Source: Sanghuangporus weigelae
Lineage: Eukaryota; Basidiomycota; Agaricomycetes; Hymenochaetales; Hymenochaetaceae
Assembly: GCA_033182465.1 (NCBI GenBank)
Contig: CP137324.1
Coordinates: 806,001 to 870,000, forward strand
Length of the DNA stretch: 64,000 nt
Reading direction: 5' to 3'
Shown here: positions 1 through 11,061 of the stretch, piece after piece
Layout: every line of letters starts with the position of its first letter
How positions within the stretch are numbered: position 1 is the stretch's first letter
Notes under the pieces: model-generated
The model's database searches: none
Told to the model about the DNA's origin: nothing
What the model saw: only the letters and a program-made list of their open reading frames with translations
Program-made: the position numbers and the translations under genes

Positions 1-660
1 CTCGTGGCCGGATAAGGCAATGATGATCGGAGATCCACGCAAATTCATGTCAATGATCGTCGCGATCTCTTCCATCAACAACCACAACCACGACTGAGCC
101 TTTCAAAGCCTTTTGTCCTTCTCCTTCTCCCTCCACAGCTAGTGCTAGTATCTCTGTCTCACATTCACTCTGCTTGGCTATGGCGGGTCTCTATGAGCCT
201 CTCGGACTTGTCGAGTGCTTGCGAGTTGCGCATCTACTTGTCAAACCGGGAAGGCTTTTGTGACTGTTGTTGTTCTAAACGACGACCCCCGACCACCTTC
301 TCCCAATTTGCAAGGAAATTCCAACATTTAACGGGAGGATAATAATCAGAGTCATCATTCTTGCTCTTGGGCTCCTTTGAGACCCTTTCGTTGGTACGCC
401 GCCGGCACCTATTGTACTCAGGCCTGCCGACCCGTACACCTTCATGCAGCACGAATCGGAACATCTTCTGGCAGCTTCTGGCTTGTGATTCTAGACAATC
501 GGTTGTCCACATTGCTAAGGGTCTCATTGCCTTCTACTTGATCTGGTATTCTTTTGTTCCCGTTATGTTCCTGCAGGACCAGCAGATTACTCAGTCGACT
601 GATAGTGGCTTCATCTTAGAGTTCACGTTACTTTTACATTTGACGCATACGTGTGGCTAA
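1..660. other. intergenic, possible edge of a minus-strand gene
   Basis: No convincing complete gene is visible. On the minus strand an ATG at 75 opens a 25-codon frame that runs off the left edge, with hydrophobic residues in its middle (IIIALSG), so the first codons of an upstream gene could lie here. Open frames at 234-527 (-) and 361-660 (+) overlap antisense to each other, have no recognisable motif, and look like chance. Confidence 0.3.
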
Positions 661-663
661 GGC

Positions 664-671
664 TCTATAAA
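664..671 (+). promoter_or_regulatory. TATA box of the F-box gene
   Basis: The sequence CTATAAAA lies about 65 bp upstream of the ATG at 735. It is followed by a pyrimidine-rich leader, a normal layout for a fungal core promoter. Seen directly; use as a promoter is inferred. Confidence 0.5.
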
Positions 672-734
672 ACCGCGACATGATGCATTCTTCGTCAAAA
701 AATCTCATCTTACTTCCAACCACTCACTTATGCG

Positions 735-3019
735 ATGGCCGACCTCAGAGGATTAAAGTGAGTTCTCTCGTCATGCTCGCAGCATTCTTCAACTGAGTAC
801 TTTTTTAATAGGAGAAAAGTAGTGTCTGATCTCTCCGGTGTGCCGGATGACGACCCCCCAGGTTGCGCAATAACCACTAGTTTAGTGCTGGAGAAGCATT
901 CGTCGACTCAGGTGAAGCGCCCACGCCAGGAATATTCACCCAGCGAACCGGGTATTAGGCGGTTACCGCCTGAACTCTTCCTGGATGTTAGTACAATACT
1001 CTTCAAAACTGTGCATCTCATTGACGACGAAGTGTACAGATTATATCCTATCTTAGCCCCGGCGATTTGCTTTCCCTACGCGGAGTTGACAGATTTTATA
1101 AGCAATATTTCGACTCACCGGAAAGCAAGGTAGAATGGAAAGCTTCTGAACAGAACTTCGGTTTACCGAAGTGCCCACCTGAGCTCAGCCACCAGAGATA
1201 TGCTGCCTTGATTTTCGGCAAGAGCTGTATGGTGTGGTGTAATTTTACGCGATTGATTGAGGAATGTCTGATCACATGAATAGAAATGCTCCAAGTTCCG
1301 TTCAACCAAGCATTTTTTCTTCTCCAAGATTCGTCTGTGCAAAGAATGCTTCACAGAGAAGTAGGAACGTTAATTTCGTTCCGAAGACATCCTCTGACTT
1401 CATCTTTAGTATCAAATATGGCAAGGACGTTGTTCCTCTGGATGTATTGCACTGTGGCACGATGGAAGAAATTTACTCGCTTGCTCCTTGCGTTTCGCTT
1501 GCTGGCCGTCAGCGCGTCGTAAGGTGGAACTCCCAATTCTCTTATGATCAAAGATTTCGGCAGTTCGGACGTTGTGTGTATTATGAGCCAGCGTTAAAAG
1601 CTGCTTTCGATCGGTACTCATCTATGCCTACTGGGAGTGAAAGACAGGCATACTTGACCGCAAGACGCAAGGCTATAGTCAAGGCCAAGAAGGCAAGCAT
1701 TCGGGATTCCCTGGTTTTTCCAGTATCTGATGCAAAAAGTAGCTCGCAGAAGCGCTAGATAAATGGCTCGTGGAGTGGCAAGCGAGACAGCCGGAAATAG
1801 TCTCTTTGCAGAAGGAAATGCTTCGATACGAGTGAGTAATCAATCTTATTTAAATATGTCGTACTGAGAATACGGTCTATGGCAGAGCCACCAGGCGTTT
1901 GAAGAGCTTGGGATACTCAGATGCGCAACTGAATAACAAGAATGACGAACCAGGATGGAAATGGGACGAATTGATCGAGAAGCCCAGAGCATTGACCGAT
2001 AGATGTGCGCATCTCATCGTATCTTATACTAATTCTTTATAAATGATCTGCATTTGCTGCAGCATGGAACGTATTACTTCCTCAACTGCGCGACACCATT
2101 TTCTTGCGGATGATGAAGTCACAGACGCTCAGTATTGAAGAGCGGCGCGCCGAACTGTCTCGAATAATGAGGGAGATAGCGGACGTACATTGCTGCGTAA
2201 CCTTTCAAGACGTCCTCCAACTTTCGCTTGCGCAGCAAGTGATAAACTATGATGGTTCATCTGGACCGTTTACGGATGTAGATCTGAGGGTACTCAAGAA
2301 AAAAATAACGGGGATTAGCAGATGCTTCGAGTATCGGCTGCTACACTACTGCGCATTCTTGCTTGAATGTCCCGATCGTCGGTTGATTAACAAATATCGC
2401 GCATGTAATCGTCCCTCGGCATTCTTCCTTTTCCGGCAACGTTCAGAACATTATCATCTTCAATTGAAAACTTACGGGGAACTACTGCAGGACATCCGAG
2501 ACGAATTTCGGGTGGCACGCATCGAGGGAAAGGCGGTCGACTGGAAACCTGAATCGCGAATTTATACTCCGCCGTCGTCTTTGATAGATGCACTGTACGA
2601 TTCAGTGCAGGTTTCTGCACCCTCGCACGACAAAATGGCAGAAAAGGGCTGTCGATTCAAATGCTTACGTTGTGACAACGGCTTGATGACGTGGGTTGCT
2701 CTGGTACGTTCGCTTAGCGTGAATACTCCAGTCTCTGTTATGACGTAATTTACAAGGTTCGCCATTTTTATGAGAAGAATCTGTATCACTACCGTAAACA
2801 CGGACAAGTCTGGAGGTTAGTAGATAAGATCTGCCCTATTCTGTGCGCTAATTTACTGGCTTTTCCAGCTCTGACGTTGCGACTGACGAATCCAACCATC
2901 ACGGTGCGGATAGTACTGTTCATGGTCCTCTTGCATGTGATACGACAGATATACCTAATCTTCAAACTACCAATGGCCATGCCGCTTCTTCAATCGTCAG
3001 CCTGACAAATCGCCAGTGA
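735..3019 (+). CDS. F-box protein of the expanded agaricomycete family
   Basis: Multi-exon gene. The chosen ATG at 735 gives MADLRGLK, then an intron (GTGAGT...AATAG) and KRKVVSD, a short basic stretch that may be a nuclear signal. An F-box-like core follows (LPPELFLDV, then LLSLRGVDRF after a poorly resolved splice) and then WKASEQN and CPPELSHQRYAALIF, which are typical of a large agaric F-box family. A CxxC knuckle (LCKEC) lies near 1340. Later exons carry RATRRLKSLGYSDAQL, RALTDR, and a C-terminal pair of cysteines (FKCLRC) before FYEKNLYHYRKHG. F-box proteins recruit substrates to SCF ubiquitin ligases through Skp1; the substrate here is unknown. The exon borders around 990-1070 are uncertain. 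Confidence 0.75.
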
Positions 3020-3720
3020 GTCATCTGTTTTTCTTCCAACTCTGACTTACTTTCTGATTTTTTCTCGCAATTTTATTCAAGACTGTGAATAGTCGAGAGA
3101 CTTTGCTAAAATGCAAGTCTCCACGACATTCGCTTCAAGTCGAAATAACAAACAATTCTTTTTCGTTTCTCTCTATTTGATTTCTTATTTATTGAAAAAG
3201 ACATGTATCGAATTATCGGAAGGCAGAACCATTCCGCCTGCTTATGGTCTTTGAGACGTGGCTTTTGAGACGTTGCGGGGGATACAAGTCACAAATACCT
3301 TCGCTTTCGTTTGCTTTGGGTCCCAACGGATCCAGTGTCGCGGGCTCCATCCGTTCGATACACGCTTTTTCAGAACTAGAACAAGAATAAATATGATGTA
3401 TGATCTATGCAGTATGCAATAAACTGATGTCGTGTGTGTTATCATCGTAGGAGGTTAAGCTTTGTTAAGCCAGTTACGGCACATCAAAGGCAAGTTCCAT
3501 CGGAAGGATTTCGAGGCGTGTAGAAACGAATGTTTCTAATACTTAGGTCAAATCTGAGCATGGCTAGACAACTTTCGCTTTGTCTGATATGAGATACAAA
3601 GGAAGGATCTCAGGCTGCAGATAGCATACATAACACTCTAAGTACATGTACAGTTTCGGATCTGAGTCAGACGACAGTGCAACGGGACAGTAACGCGATA
3701 ACTGCTGGCCTCTTACCAGA
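3020..3720. other. intergenic between convergent genes
   Basis: AT-rich 3' flanks of the F-box gene and the permease. Short open frames at 3242-3445 (-) show no motif. I see no gene or repeat here. Confidence 0.6.
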
Positions 3721-5968
3721 CTAATTTAGGAGGGGCACTCTCTCAGGAGAGGCATTCTCTGGCGACGATGTGTCTGAAGGATACTTGCGAACAAGTCGCG
3801 CCAGCCTCGCTCCTCCTTCTAACTCTTCAATCTCCTCAACAATCTCGTATCCGCCCCAGCGAGGGATGAGCATAATCCAAATATAATAATAGAATGCGCA
3901 AGCCTTGAAAGCATTTTCAGTTGAGGAATCAATGCGGACGTAGGAATGAGACATACAACGAGTAATGCGATTCCCACGACACAGTACCTGCAAGGTCGTT
4001 AATTACCAGCCGCGCTTCCTTGCATTACTGAGACTTACGTCGCATACCAGAATGATACATCCGCGCGTCCATCTTCCGGCGGAACCCTGGGTTTTTGTTA
4101 GCAAACAATGACAACACTTGTCGGAAATTATAACTCGCCAGGGCATTATTATTAAGAAAATGCAACTGAAAATGAATAGCGAAACTGAAATGTTGGACGC
4201 TCTAAATCTCCTATCTAGAGACTTATGAGTCGCGAGCCTTTTTCTCAAGATCCAGACGCCGAATGCAGTAGCGAGCGAGAAGAACTGAAAGACCGGAAGG
4301 TAAGCTCAGGAAAGCCTTTTTCTTGACACATCCTACTCACCAAATGAGGATACGAAGCAAGATCAAGCAGGAAGTTATATGCATCGGCAGCGGGTAGGGC
4401 AATAATCACCAGGACAGTGAGGGAATACTTCAGCAAGACCGGACCCAGAGGCGTTCCAAAAGGTCGCGTTGATGCGAAGAACTCCGGCCAGGGTAAGAGA
4501 CCTTGACGTGCTACTTCTCGTATAACACGAGCTTGACCGACAGTCTATGTTGACAAAATGGGAAGTGAAGGCCCCAACGGGACAATAATTTAATGGACTC
4601 ACAACAGCAATCTGAACAGCATGTTATCAATATACTCTGAAAGAAAGGGAGGTGCTGAGATACTCACGATATTTCCAAGACAGCTGAATGTGACCATGAC
4701 CGGAAGGAGTTTTGCCGCCCATGATTCGCCAAATATCCTCTGGAAGAATAGTGCACCGACAAGCTGTCCGGACTGCTTGATGTCGTCCTTCGGAATGGCC
4801 GCAACGTACGCGACATTGGTCAATAAAAACAGCGTTGATACCAGCGCCAGGCCTATACGGCCCGAGTTGCGGACGGTGCGGACAGGATCACTTCTGACTT
4901 CGCCTAGGACGTTGAAGGCGTTGCTCCACCCGACAAATGCGTAATGCGTCTTGACAAAAGCGGTGGCGAGAGCGTTCCCGTTCGATGAGCTTTCGGCCCA
5001 TGGATCCTTAAAATTCGACCAAGGATCTTTGACTCGTGTTATGCCAGCCAATACGGCGAGACCAGCAGCGGCCACGCTGACAACGGACGATTAGCTTAAG
5101 GCACAGATTATTATGGAAGGTATTGTACAAGACTTGAGATAGAACCTTAATTCCGGACATTGCATTGACGGCGCGTAGGGACCATTTTGTTGAAATGGCC
5201 ACGACTAAAACGCAGATTAGATGGTCTCTTTGCCTTTGCCAGAGTAAGAAGAACAACTTACCTGCAACTGCGAACGTTGCAACAACGAGAGCGATCGATG
5301 TTTGTCTGAACGCGGTGGGTTGGATATTAAACAATGACATGAAGTACTGAGCAAAGACGATAGAGTTTGTTGCACTAAACCTGCGGTGCGATGCAAAAGG
5401 GTAACTATATTTACACCTTACAAACAGGATTGGGTAGACTTACGAGAGTAATACAGTCGTTACAGCGAAAGACACAGGTACGAGAAATTTGGGCCGCGGA
5501 TAGGCTTGCTCTAGATATACAACCTCTGCTCCAGATCTATCCGGAAACATACTGGCTAATTCACTATACATAGACAATCCAGCTAGAAGAAAAATTTAGG
5601 GCACTGGTCTAACGAGAACTTGGCGTCTTTACAGACCATATGCAAAGACTGGTGCGAGTATCCATGCGACGAAAAATAAGCCAATTGAGCCTACTGAGTT
5701 TAATATGACTCCGGGAACGGAAAATATGCCAGAGCCGAGCATTTGGCCCAAGTTGAGCATCACGCATGATAGCAGCGTCACTTCATGGCCGAGGGGGTTG
5801 ATCTTCGTTGCATAAGATACCTGTTATGGCGACGTTTATACTCAAAGAGACACTCTTCACCTTTTCTACAGGAGCACCCAACAAGGAGTCGTTATCTTCT
5901 ACGTCCTCGTCCTCGTTTGCCTCCGCTATGTGTTCAACAACGTCCACAGTCACCTTTGGAGTGTTCAT
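3721..5968 (-). CDS. amino acid permease, Mup1/LAT type (APC superfamily)
   Basis: Plasma-membrane amino acid transporter split by many introns. The start at 5968 gives an acidic cytosolic N-terminus (EDEDVEDNDSLLGAP). After an intron (5' GTGAAG) comes TM1 with the APC signature GSGIFSVPG. Next are YLEQAYPRPKFL and, in the 4599-5075 exon, FVGWSNAFNVLGEV, DPVRTVRNSGRI and FLLTNVAYVAAIP. That block is characteristic of fungal high-affinity methionine permease Mup1 and its LAT-like relatives. The C-terminal exon has YYYIWIMLIPRWGGYEIVEE and LVRKYPSD, the usual Mup1-like tail. The cytosolic N-terminus contains a single visible lysine next to acidic residues, as in Rsp5-regulated permeases. Methionine or cysteine is the likely substrate, but this is inferred from resemblance. 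The gene is divergent from the PPAY membrane protein at 6288. Confidence 0.85.
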
Positions 5969-6287
5969 GCTGGAGAAGGGTGATGGGGCAGAGGGTGAAG
6001 GGAGACAGTGGCTCTACATGATAACGGCGCTGATGGATACCGTAAGGCTCACACAGAATAAACGGAGGAGCATCAGTCAGAGTGCCAGTGCCATGGTTTC
6101 AGACTTAGCGCCATTTTGCTCAGAGATGGCGCGTTGTGGCACTGATCGGCGCGAGATCGACGATGGTCACGTGCGCGCGTCATGGCTTATCGACTGAGGC
6201 GGCAAATGCACTTCGACTCCAAACCCGTAGACGTTGCAAGCCAACAAACGCCTTCTCGACTTTTAAAAGTAGCCTAAATAACCTTCT
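5969..6287. other. divergent promoter region
   Basis: About 320 bp separate the start codons of the permease (-) and the small membrane protein (+), so both promoters must lie here. A CACGTG E-box (6168-6173) is present. No other feature is seen. Confidence 0.5.
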
Positions 6288-6737
6288 ATGGCTGAACCTG
6301 GATCAAACATGTCTATTGACGATTCGAATGCCGTACCGCTTGAAGCGCCACCTGCATACGAGCCGAAACCAGACGACGTCGACATTGAACAACACACTAA
6401 CGACCAGCGTGAGGACCCATCTGCAAGGATGATGGCCTTCTTCTCGCGACGTGGGCATTATTGGAAGAAATTTGCGCTCTATTTCGCGGTCGCTGTCGTC
6501 TCGCTGTGGTTTACTGTCGTCATTCTAAATGCCTTCGGCGTACGACGCTCTGGAATCATGTATTCCACTTCGTACGTAGCACTTCACGACGTTTTGTTGC
6601 TGCAAACTCACCCGTGCATCTTTGCAAATAGCTATTCAAAGGAGCACCGCTTCCGTCCGGCTGCCAGTCCAATCATCACTCAGACACTTGATGACGGACG
6701 CACTCTTATTCGTGGCGCTCAACCCACGATGCTATAA
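6288..6737 (+). CDS. small single-pass membrane protein with PPAY motif
   Basis: The frame is open for 149 codons, but a canonical intron at 6572-6631 (GTACGT...AAATAG, 60 nt) is likely, giving about 129 residues. The N-terminus is acidic and disordered and carries PPAY, a PY motif of the kind bound by Nedd4/Rsp5 WW domains. One hydrophobic span follows near residues 62-84 (FALYFAVAVVSLWFTVVIL) after the basic FFSRRGHYWKK, suggesting a cytosolic N-terminus. The tail has FRPAASPIITQTLDDGRTLIRG. I do not recognise the family. Its head-to-head position with an amino acid permease makes a role as a Rsp5 adaptor for permease turnover an attractive but unproven idea. Confidence 0.65.
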   Translation: MAEPGSNMSIDDSNAVPLEAPPAYEPKPDDVDIEQHTNDQREDPSARMMAFFSRRGHYWKKFALYFAVAVVSLWFTVVILNAFGVRRSGIMYSTSYVALHDVLLLQTHPCIFANSYSKEHRFRPAASPIITQTLDDGRTLIRGAQPTML

Positions 6738-7387
6738 AGCCTCCGTGTTCTTCACAGATCGCACCGAAGTTGGTGGAATCCATGATCCTTGTAAAGCATG
6801 TCTGATACCCTCTGCAGCATTGCTGCCGCGTTATAGGCCAACCATTCGGACTTATTCTGTTTCGGACTGATATCATATTGACTGCGCCTTGTACAACTTC
6901 ATACTATTTATCGTATGTGTAATTCTCCCCTCGAAACCTTTATAAAGCGTTTCATTATTCAACGTTGTCATTGGCTTCAATTGAAAAGCTTTGCTAACCA
7001 ATAGTCTTGTGGGGTCGACTGAATATCTATGGGCAAGCTGTCTCCAAGTAAAGAGGCCATCTTGCATTTCTTGGTATCTATTGTACCCAATGACACCCTT
7101 TGCTGGGAGCCACTGCGTTTTGGAAGGTGAAACGGCACGTTTGTTGCCCAAATTGCCATTGGACCGAGAGAAAATACAAAATCCATCCAATATATAATAC
7201 AGCCGGAAGTTTATGAGAGTAAAATAATTAAAAGTGGTATCCAGCAAACAGAGTCAATCCGACGCCTAAGAAAAGAAAAACCAACCATCCAACGGAGAAC
7301 AAGCATAAACATTGTGTCTATAGCTCCAGCTACGTACACGCTTCAAAATGCAAAGATACCAGACCGGCTTTTAATGGTGCATTTGTT
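6738..7387. other. intergenic
   Basis: Tail-to-tail spacer between the PPAY gene and the secreted protein gene. An antisense-looking frame at 6873-7247 (-) has no family signal and no promoter context. I see nothing further. Confidence 0.5.
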
Positions 7388-9859
7388 CTAAGCAGCCGAC
7401 TGCGCCTGACTGATGCATTGCTGTTGTTGCTGATTGCAGTCCGCGACAGTCAGGTCACCCTGGTTGCCTGATGAATTCGCAGCATTGGCGCACTGGTTGT
7501 TCTGCACATCACTATTTAAACGCGGATTAGCTCGATCGCGGACGGGAATATTCAGGGGTAAACATACCAAGAACGGACGAGAGCGTTCTGGAGGCTGTTG
7601 AATGCAGAGTTACCAGTGACCTGGAAGCGTCCATCACCAAGAGCAGTCACGGTAGGAGCAGTGGCGCCAAGGTCTCCAGTGAAAGTCTGAAGGTTGTCTC
7701 CGGAGCCTGTGTCATCAGAAGCGGTAGCAGTAGCGGAAGCTGCTGCTGCTGTGGAGGCAACCGCAGTATCAGCAGCAGATGACGATGCATCACTTGCATC
7801 ATTATCTGAAGCTTTCGAGCCAGTACCCGCAACAACATTTCCTTGGTCATCAACTGCAGCCACAGACGCGAAATTCGTGGTGGTACCGAATGCTGCATTG
7901 AATGCGTCCGCCTGCGGAAACAATTAGTGGATGAAACCTTCTTAAATTTAAGCCAAAACTTACCTGCGCACCGGTCTTTGCAGTAGCTGCCTCCGCTGCA
8001 GTCTGGGCACTTGCGCAAGTGTCTTTCGCAGTCTGGTCGGCACCGCAAGAGTTTGTCAGGGTATCGCAGATGAACTGCGCGATGATGTTAATGGCCTGAG
8101 CCGATCCGTGGTTGAATGAAGCTGATATGAAAGCGACGCGCATGAGTAATCGTGAACGCAGCAAGACCGTGTCTTATGTTCACCTTTGTCAACGGGCTGG
8201 AAGCTGGTCTCCTTCCTGCCGTCGAAACCGACACCGAATTCAATTTCGGGGACGGAGCAAGAGCCAAAGTCACCGATGTCCGAGCTTGACGTATCCGAGC
8301 CAGTTGTGCTTGAGCTGGCTGCAGTGCTCGCAGAGTCAGTGGCGCTGGCTGTCGCAGTGGCACCGGAGTCTGCCGCAGCATCAGTCGCAGATGCAGATGC
8401 ATCGGATGAAGCAGCGTCCGACCCGGTTCCAGAAACTATGTTGCCCTGGTTGTCGACTGTAGCGACTGAAACGAAATCGGTCGTGATACCAAAGGCAGCA
8501 TTGAACGCATCGGCCTACGATGAGAATATTAAAGTCAAATATACTATTCGTTTGAGTAAATCACAAACCTGAGCACCGGTTCCCGTGGTCGCCGCAGATG
8601 CCGCAGCTTGAGCAGTCGCGCAAGTGTCCTTTGCTGTCTGATCAGCACCGCAGGTGTTCGTGAGGGAGTCACAAATGAATTGCGTGATGATGTTAATGTT
8701 CTGAGCAGAGCCGTGGTTGAACGAAGCTAGACATTTGAATAAAGCGGTGAATAACTTCCGGGTCGTCTGCTCGATGCTGTATAAAGCCTACCTTTGTCGA
8801 CAGGTTCGAAGCTGGTCTCCGTCCGTCCGTCGAAGCCAGTGCCAAACTCGATTTCAGGAACAGAGCAGGAACCGAAATCGCCAATGTCGGAGGCGGAAGC
8901 CGTGCTTGTGGGAACAGCAGCTGAGTCCGTAACGTCAACAGTAACGGTCGCAGACGAGTCTGCTGCAGAGGTGGCCGCAGCGTCCGCCGATACGGTAACG
9001 ATTACAATACTCTATTAATCGCCTCAGGACAGGATGTAATACTTGACAAATGTTAGACGTACGCATTGTTCATCATCAGTACCCTCAGAGCGATCAGTCA
9101 CTACTGCGGAAATAACAGTAGGCGAGGCCGCTGAGGAATCGCTAACTGATGCTGAAGCATCCGTAGAACCAGTATCCGTAGAATCAGAAGTACTAAAGGG
9201 GAACGTGTTAGCTTGGCTACCCAACGTAACACTTGCTCCCAGTGCCGGGTCAAAGAATATGTTCGGGTCGTTAGCCGGGTCCTGCGCTTGCACAAGGCCA
9301 TTCAGCTCCGCGTTTCTCGGTGACTGCTGACAGAAAACGGAGTTTCGGTTTGTCGGCGGGTTTGTGGTAAAATCCTGTAAAACACATTACGTTTAGAAAT
9401 CGACAACAACCTCTTCAGAATTTTTGAAATTGCCTACAGGAGGCGTGTTTTTCTCGACTTGCCGGAATTCGACAGCGAGTGCGATCATGTTAGCTTTTGT
9501 CGTGTCATCAAATTGCTGAGCAGCGTCTAAATGCGAGGGCTTTCAGTTATAGCTACTCTTTGCTTAGACCAGAGAATAGTACCAATGATGTCATCAGCTA
9601 AATCTTGCTGGGTACATTCGCCAGCAGCAGCGAGCAGTGTCGAGGGCCCCTGCCCTGCAAGCACACCGCAGACCGAGCCATCGCAAGCTGAGCCCAACCG
9701 GGTGAGCACATCCGGATTTTGCTGGCCGAAACGGCGTGGATGGAGGAGTATTGGCTTGTTGTCCCGCTCAAGCCATCGATAGCGACCGAATGCTTGATCA
9801 GTCACAGAAAGCACAGAAAGTGCGATGGTAGCAATAGACGCTAACTGCTTGTTCAACAT
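7388..9859 (-). CDS. secreted Cys/Ala/Ser-rich modular protein with internal duplication
   Basis: The start at 9859 gives MLNKQLASIATIALSVLSV, a signal peptide, followed by QAFGRYRW. The mature part has paired cysteines (ACDGSVCGV, GECTQQDLADD). Three module types then follow: A with GSCSVPEIEFG and FDGR.ETSF.PVDK; B with FNHGSAQ, QFICD.LTN.CGADQTAKDTC and TGAQ; C with ADAFNAAFG and TDFVSV. A-B-C occurs twice, A near 8795-8890 and 8190-8285, with a period of about 620 bp, joined by Ser/Thr/Ala linkers suited to O-mannosylation. The C-terminus ends in a Gln run (NQQQQQCISQAQ). Similar secreted proteins of unknown function are common in agarics. Likely in the cell wall or outside the cell. Several introns interrupt the modules. 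Confidence 0.75.
8186..8930 (-). repeat. intragenic duplication of modules A and B (first copy to second copy)
   Basis: Coding blocks near 8795-8930 and 8575-8740 recur at about 8186-8300 and 7965-8130 in the same order, spacing and exon phase, giving near-identical peptides (CSVPEIEFG, DGR.ETSF, GADQTAKDTC). This indicates a tandem duplication of one exon group about 620 bp long. Confidence 0.7.
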
Positions 9860-11061
9860 GATGACGGTGCCGGCGTCGTCAATAACGAATGGCAGTGTGC
9901 GCTGGATAAAAGCGAACGTGAATGGGTTGAATGAATGGAATGCGGACACCAGGCCGAGAAGCAAAAAGATGCAAAAGGGTAGGGTGCCGTTCAACGACTG
10001 AAGGTAAGAAGAAAGACGAACAAGAAATGAAGAGAAAGCGAATGGGCAACGAAACGAGTGAAGAGAACAAAAGAGCCGTGGAAGGGAGAGCTTTATATGT
10101 CGCCTCCGTTGCCGGCTCTTATTTTGCCGGAAATTAGCATGGGGACGCTTGTCCGACGCGTGAGGGCTAGAAGACGAATCCAGAAAGAAGCAGCATGTCC
10201 GGACGCAATTTGGCTTCGTCGTCCTCCACCTGTTGCCAGCCCGACGCCATGTGCTCGGAGAAAGAGCTTGGAAAGAAAGCACACCGCCAGACCGCTGCCT
10301 ACGCTATCATGTCGAGGTGCCTGAGATATAAGGTCCGCGTCGTCAAGGACAGAGAATGCGAGAGGATGTAACGACCTCTGTGATCGTTGCCTTCAATCAT
10401 CGGAATCATAGAGCAAGATCACCCACTCGGAGGATTGTCGCTCGTTCAATAACAGAACGTGCGATCAGAAGATTGCGAAGGAACAATTCTTGGCCCTTTC
10501 GGAAACCCGTACTCAGGAGTTCTCGATACCGTCAGCCAGAATCGCGATATCATACATTATTGACGACCGATGCTGAACGTTCAAAGAACCAGTGTCTGGC
10601 CCGGGCATGGCATTTGACGGCACTGTGGCATCCATGGTTGTTGACTGACATCATGCGGAACCGTTGTACGGCCAGAATAAGGCTGTTTCTGGTCACGGGA
10701 CTCATCCTATCCCCACAAGTTTCGTTTCGTGCGTGCGACCAGACTACTGGCACTCCAACACAGAAAGTAAAGAAATGAGTAGATAAACACGTAAATTATC
10801 ACGGCGGAAAATTACATCAAATAACAAAATACAGAGAATATCGAGCCTATCGTCGTAGCGCCGCGCCAAATCGTCAGAATGTGCAATTACCATGCTAACG
10901 TAACGTACAACATGCCGGGTCGCTTTGATCGGATAGCAACGACCTCCACAAGCCCATCAGGAACGAACAGTCTTCAACCTTCTGCCATATGAGCGAACAA
11001 CAAGAGCGGCGACCAAGGGAACTCGAAGTAATCAGATACAATAGAAGTGAAAATCAAAATA
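9860..11061. other. intergenic upstream of the secreted protein gene
   Basis: The minus strand just upstream of 9859 has CT-rich blocks usual for a strong fungal leader, and an ATATAAAG near 10098 could be its TATA box. A plus-strand frame at 10356-10778 (140 codons, Arg-rich) shows no domain, codon pattern or intron context, so I do not call it a gene. The rest is AT-rich 3' flank of the neighbouring gene. Confidence 0.45.

Noticed and set aside
10356-10778. 140-codon plus-strand frame in the 9860-11061 gap
   Set aside because: Arg/His-rich composition, no motif, no intron or promoter context; likely chance.
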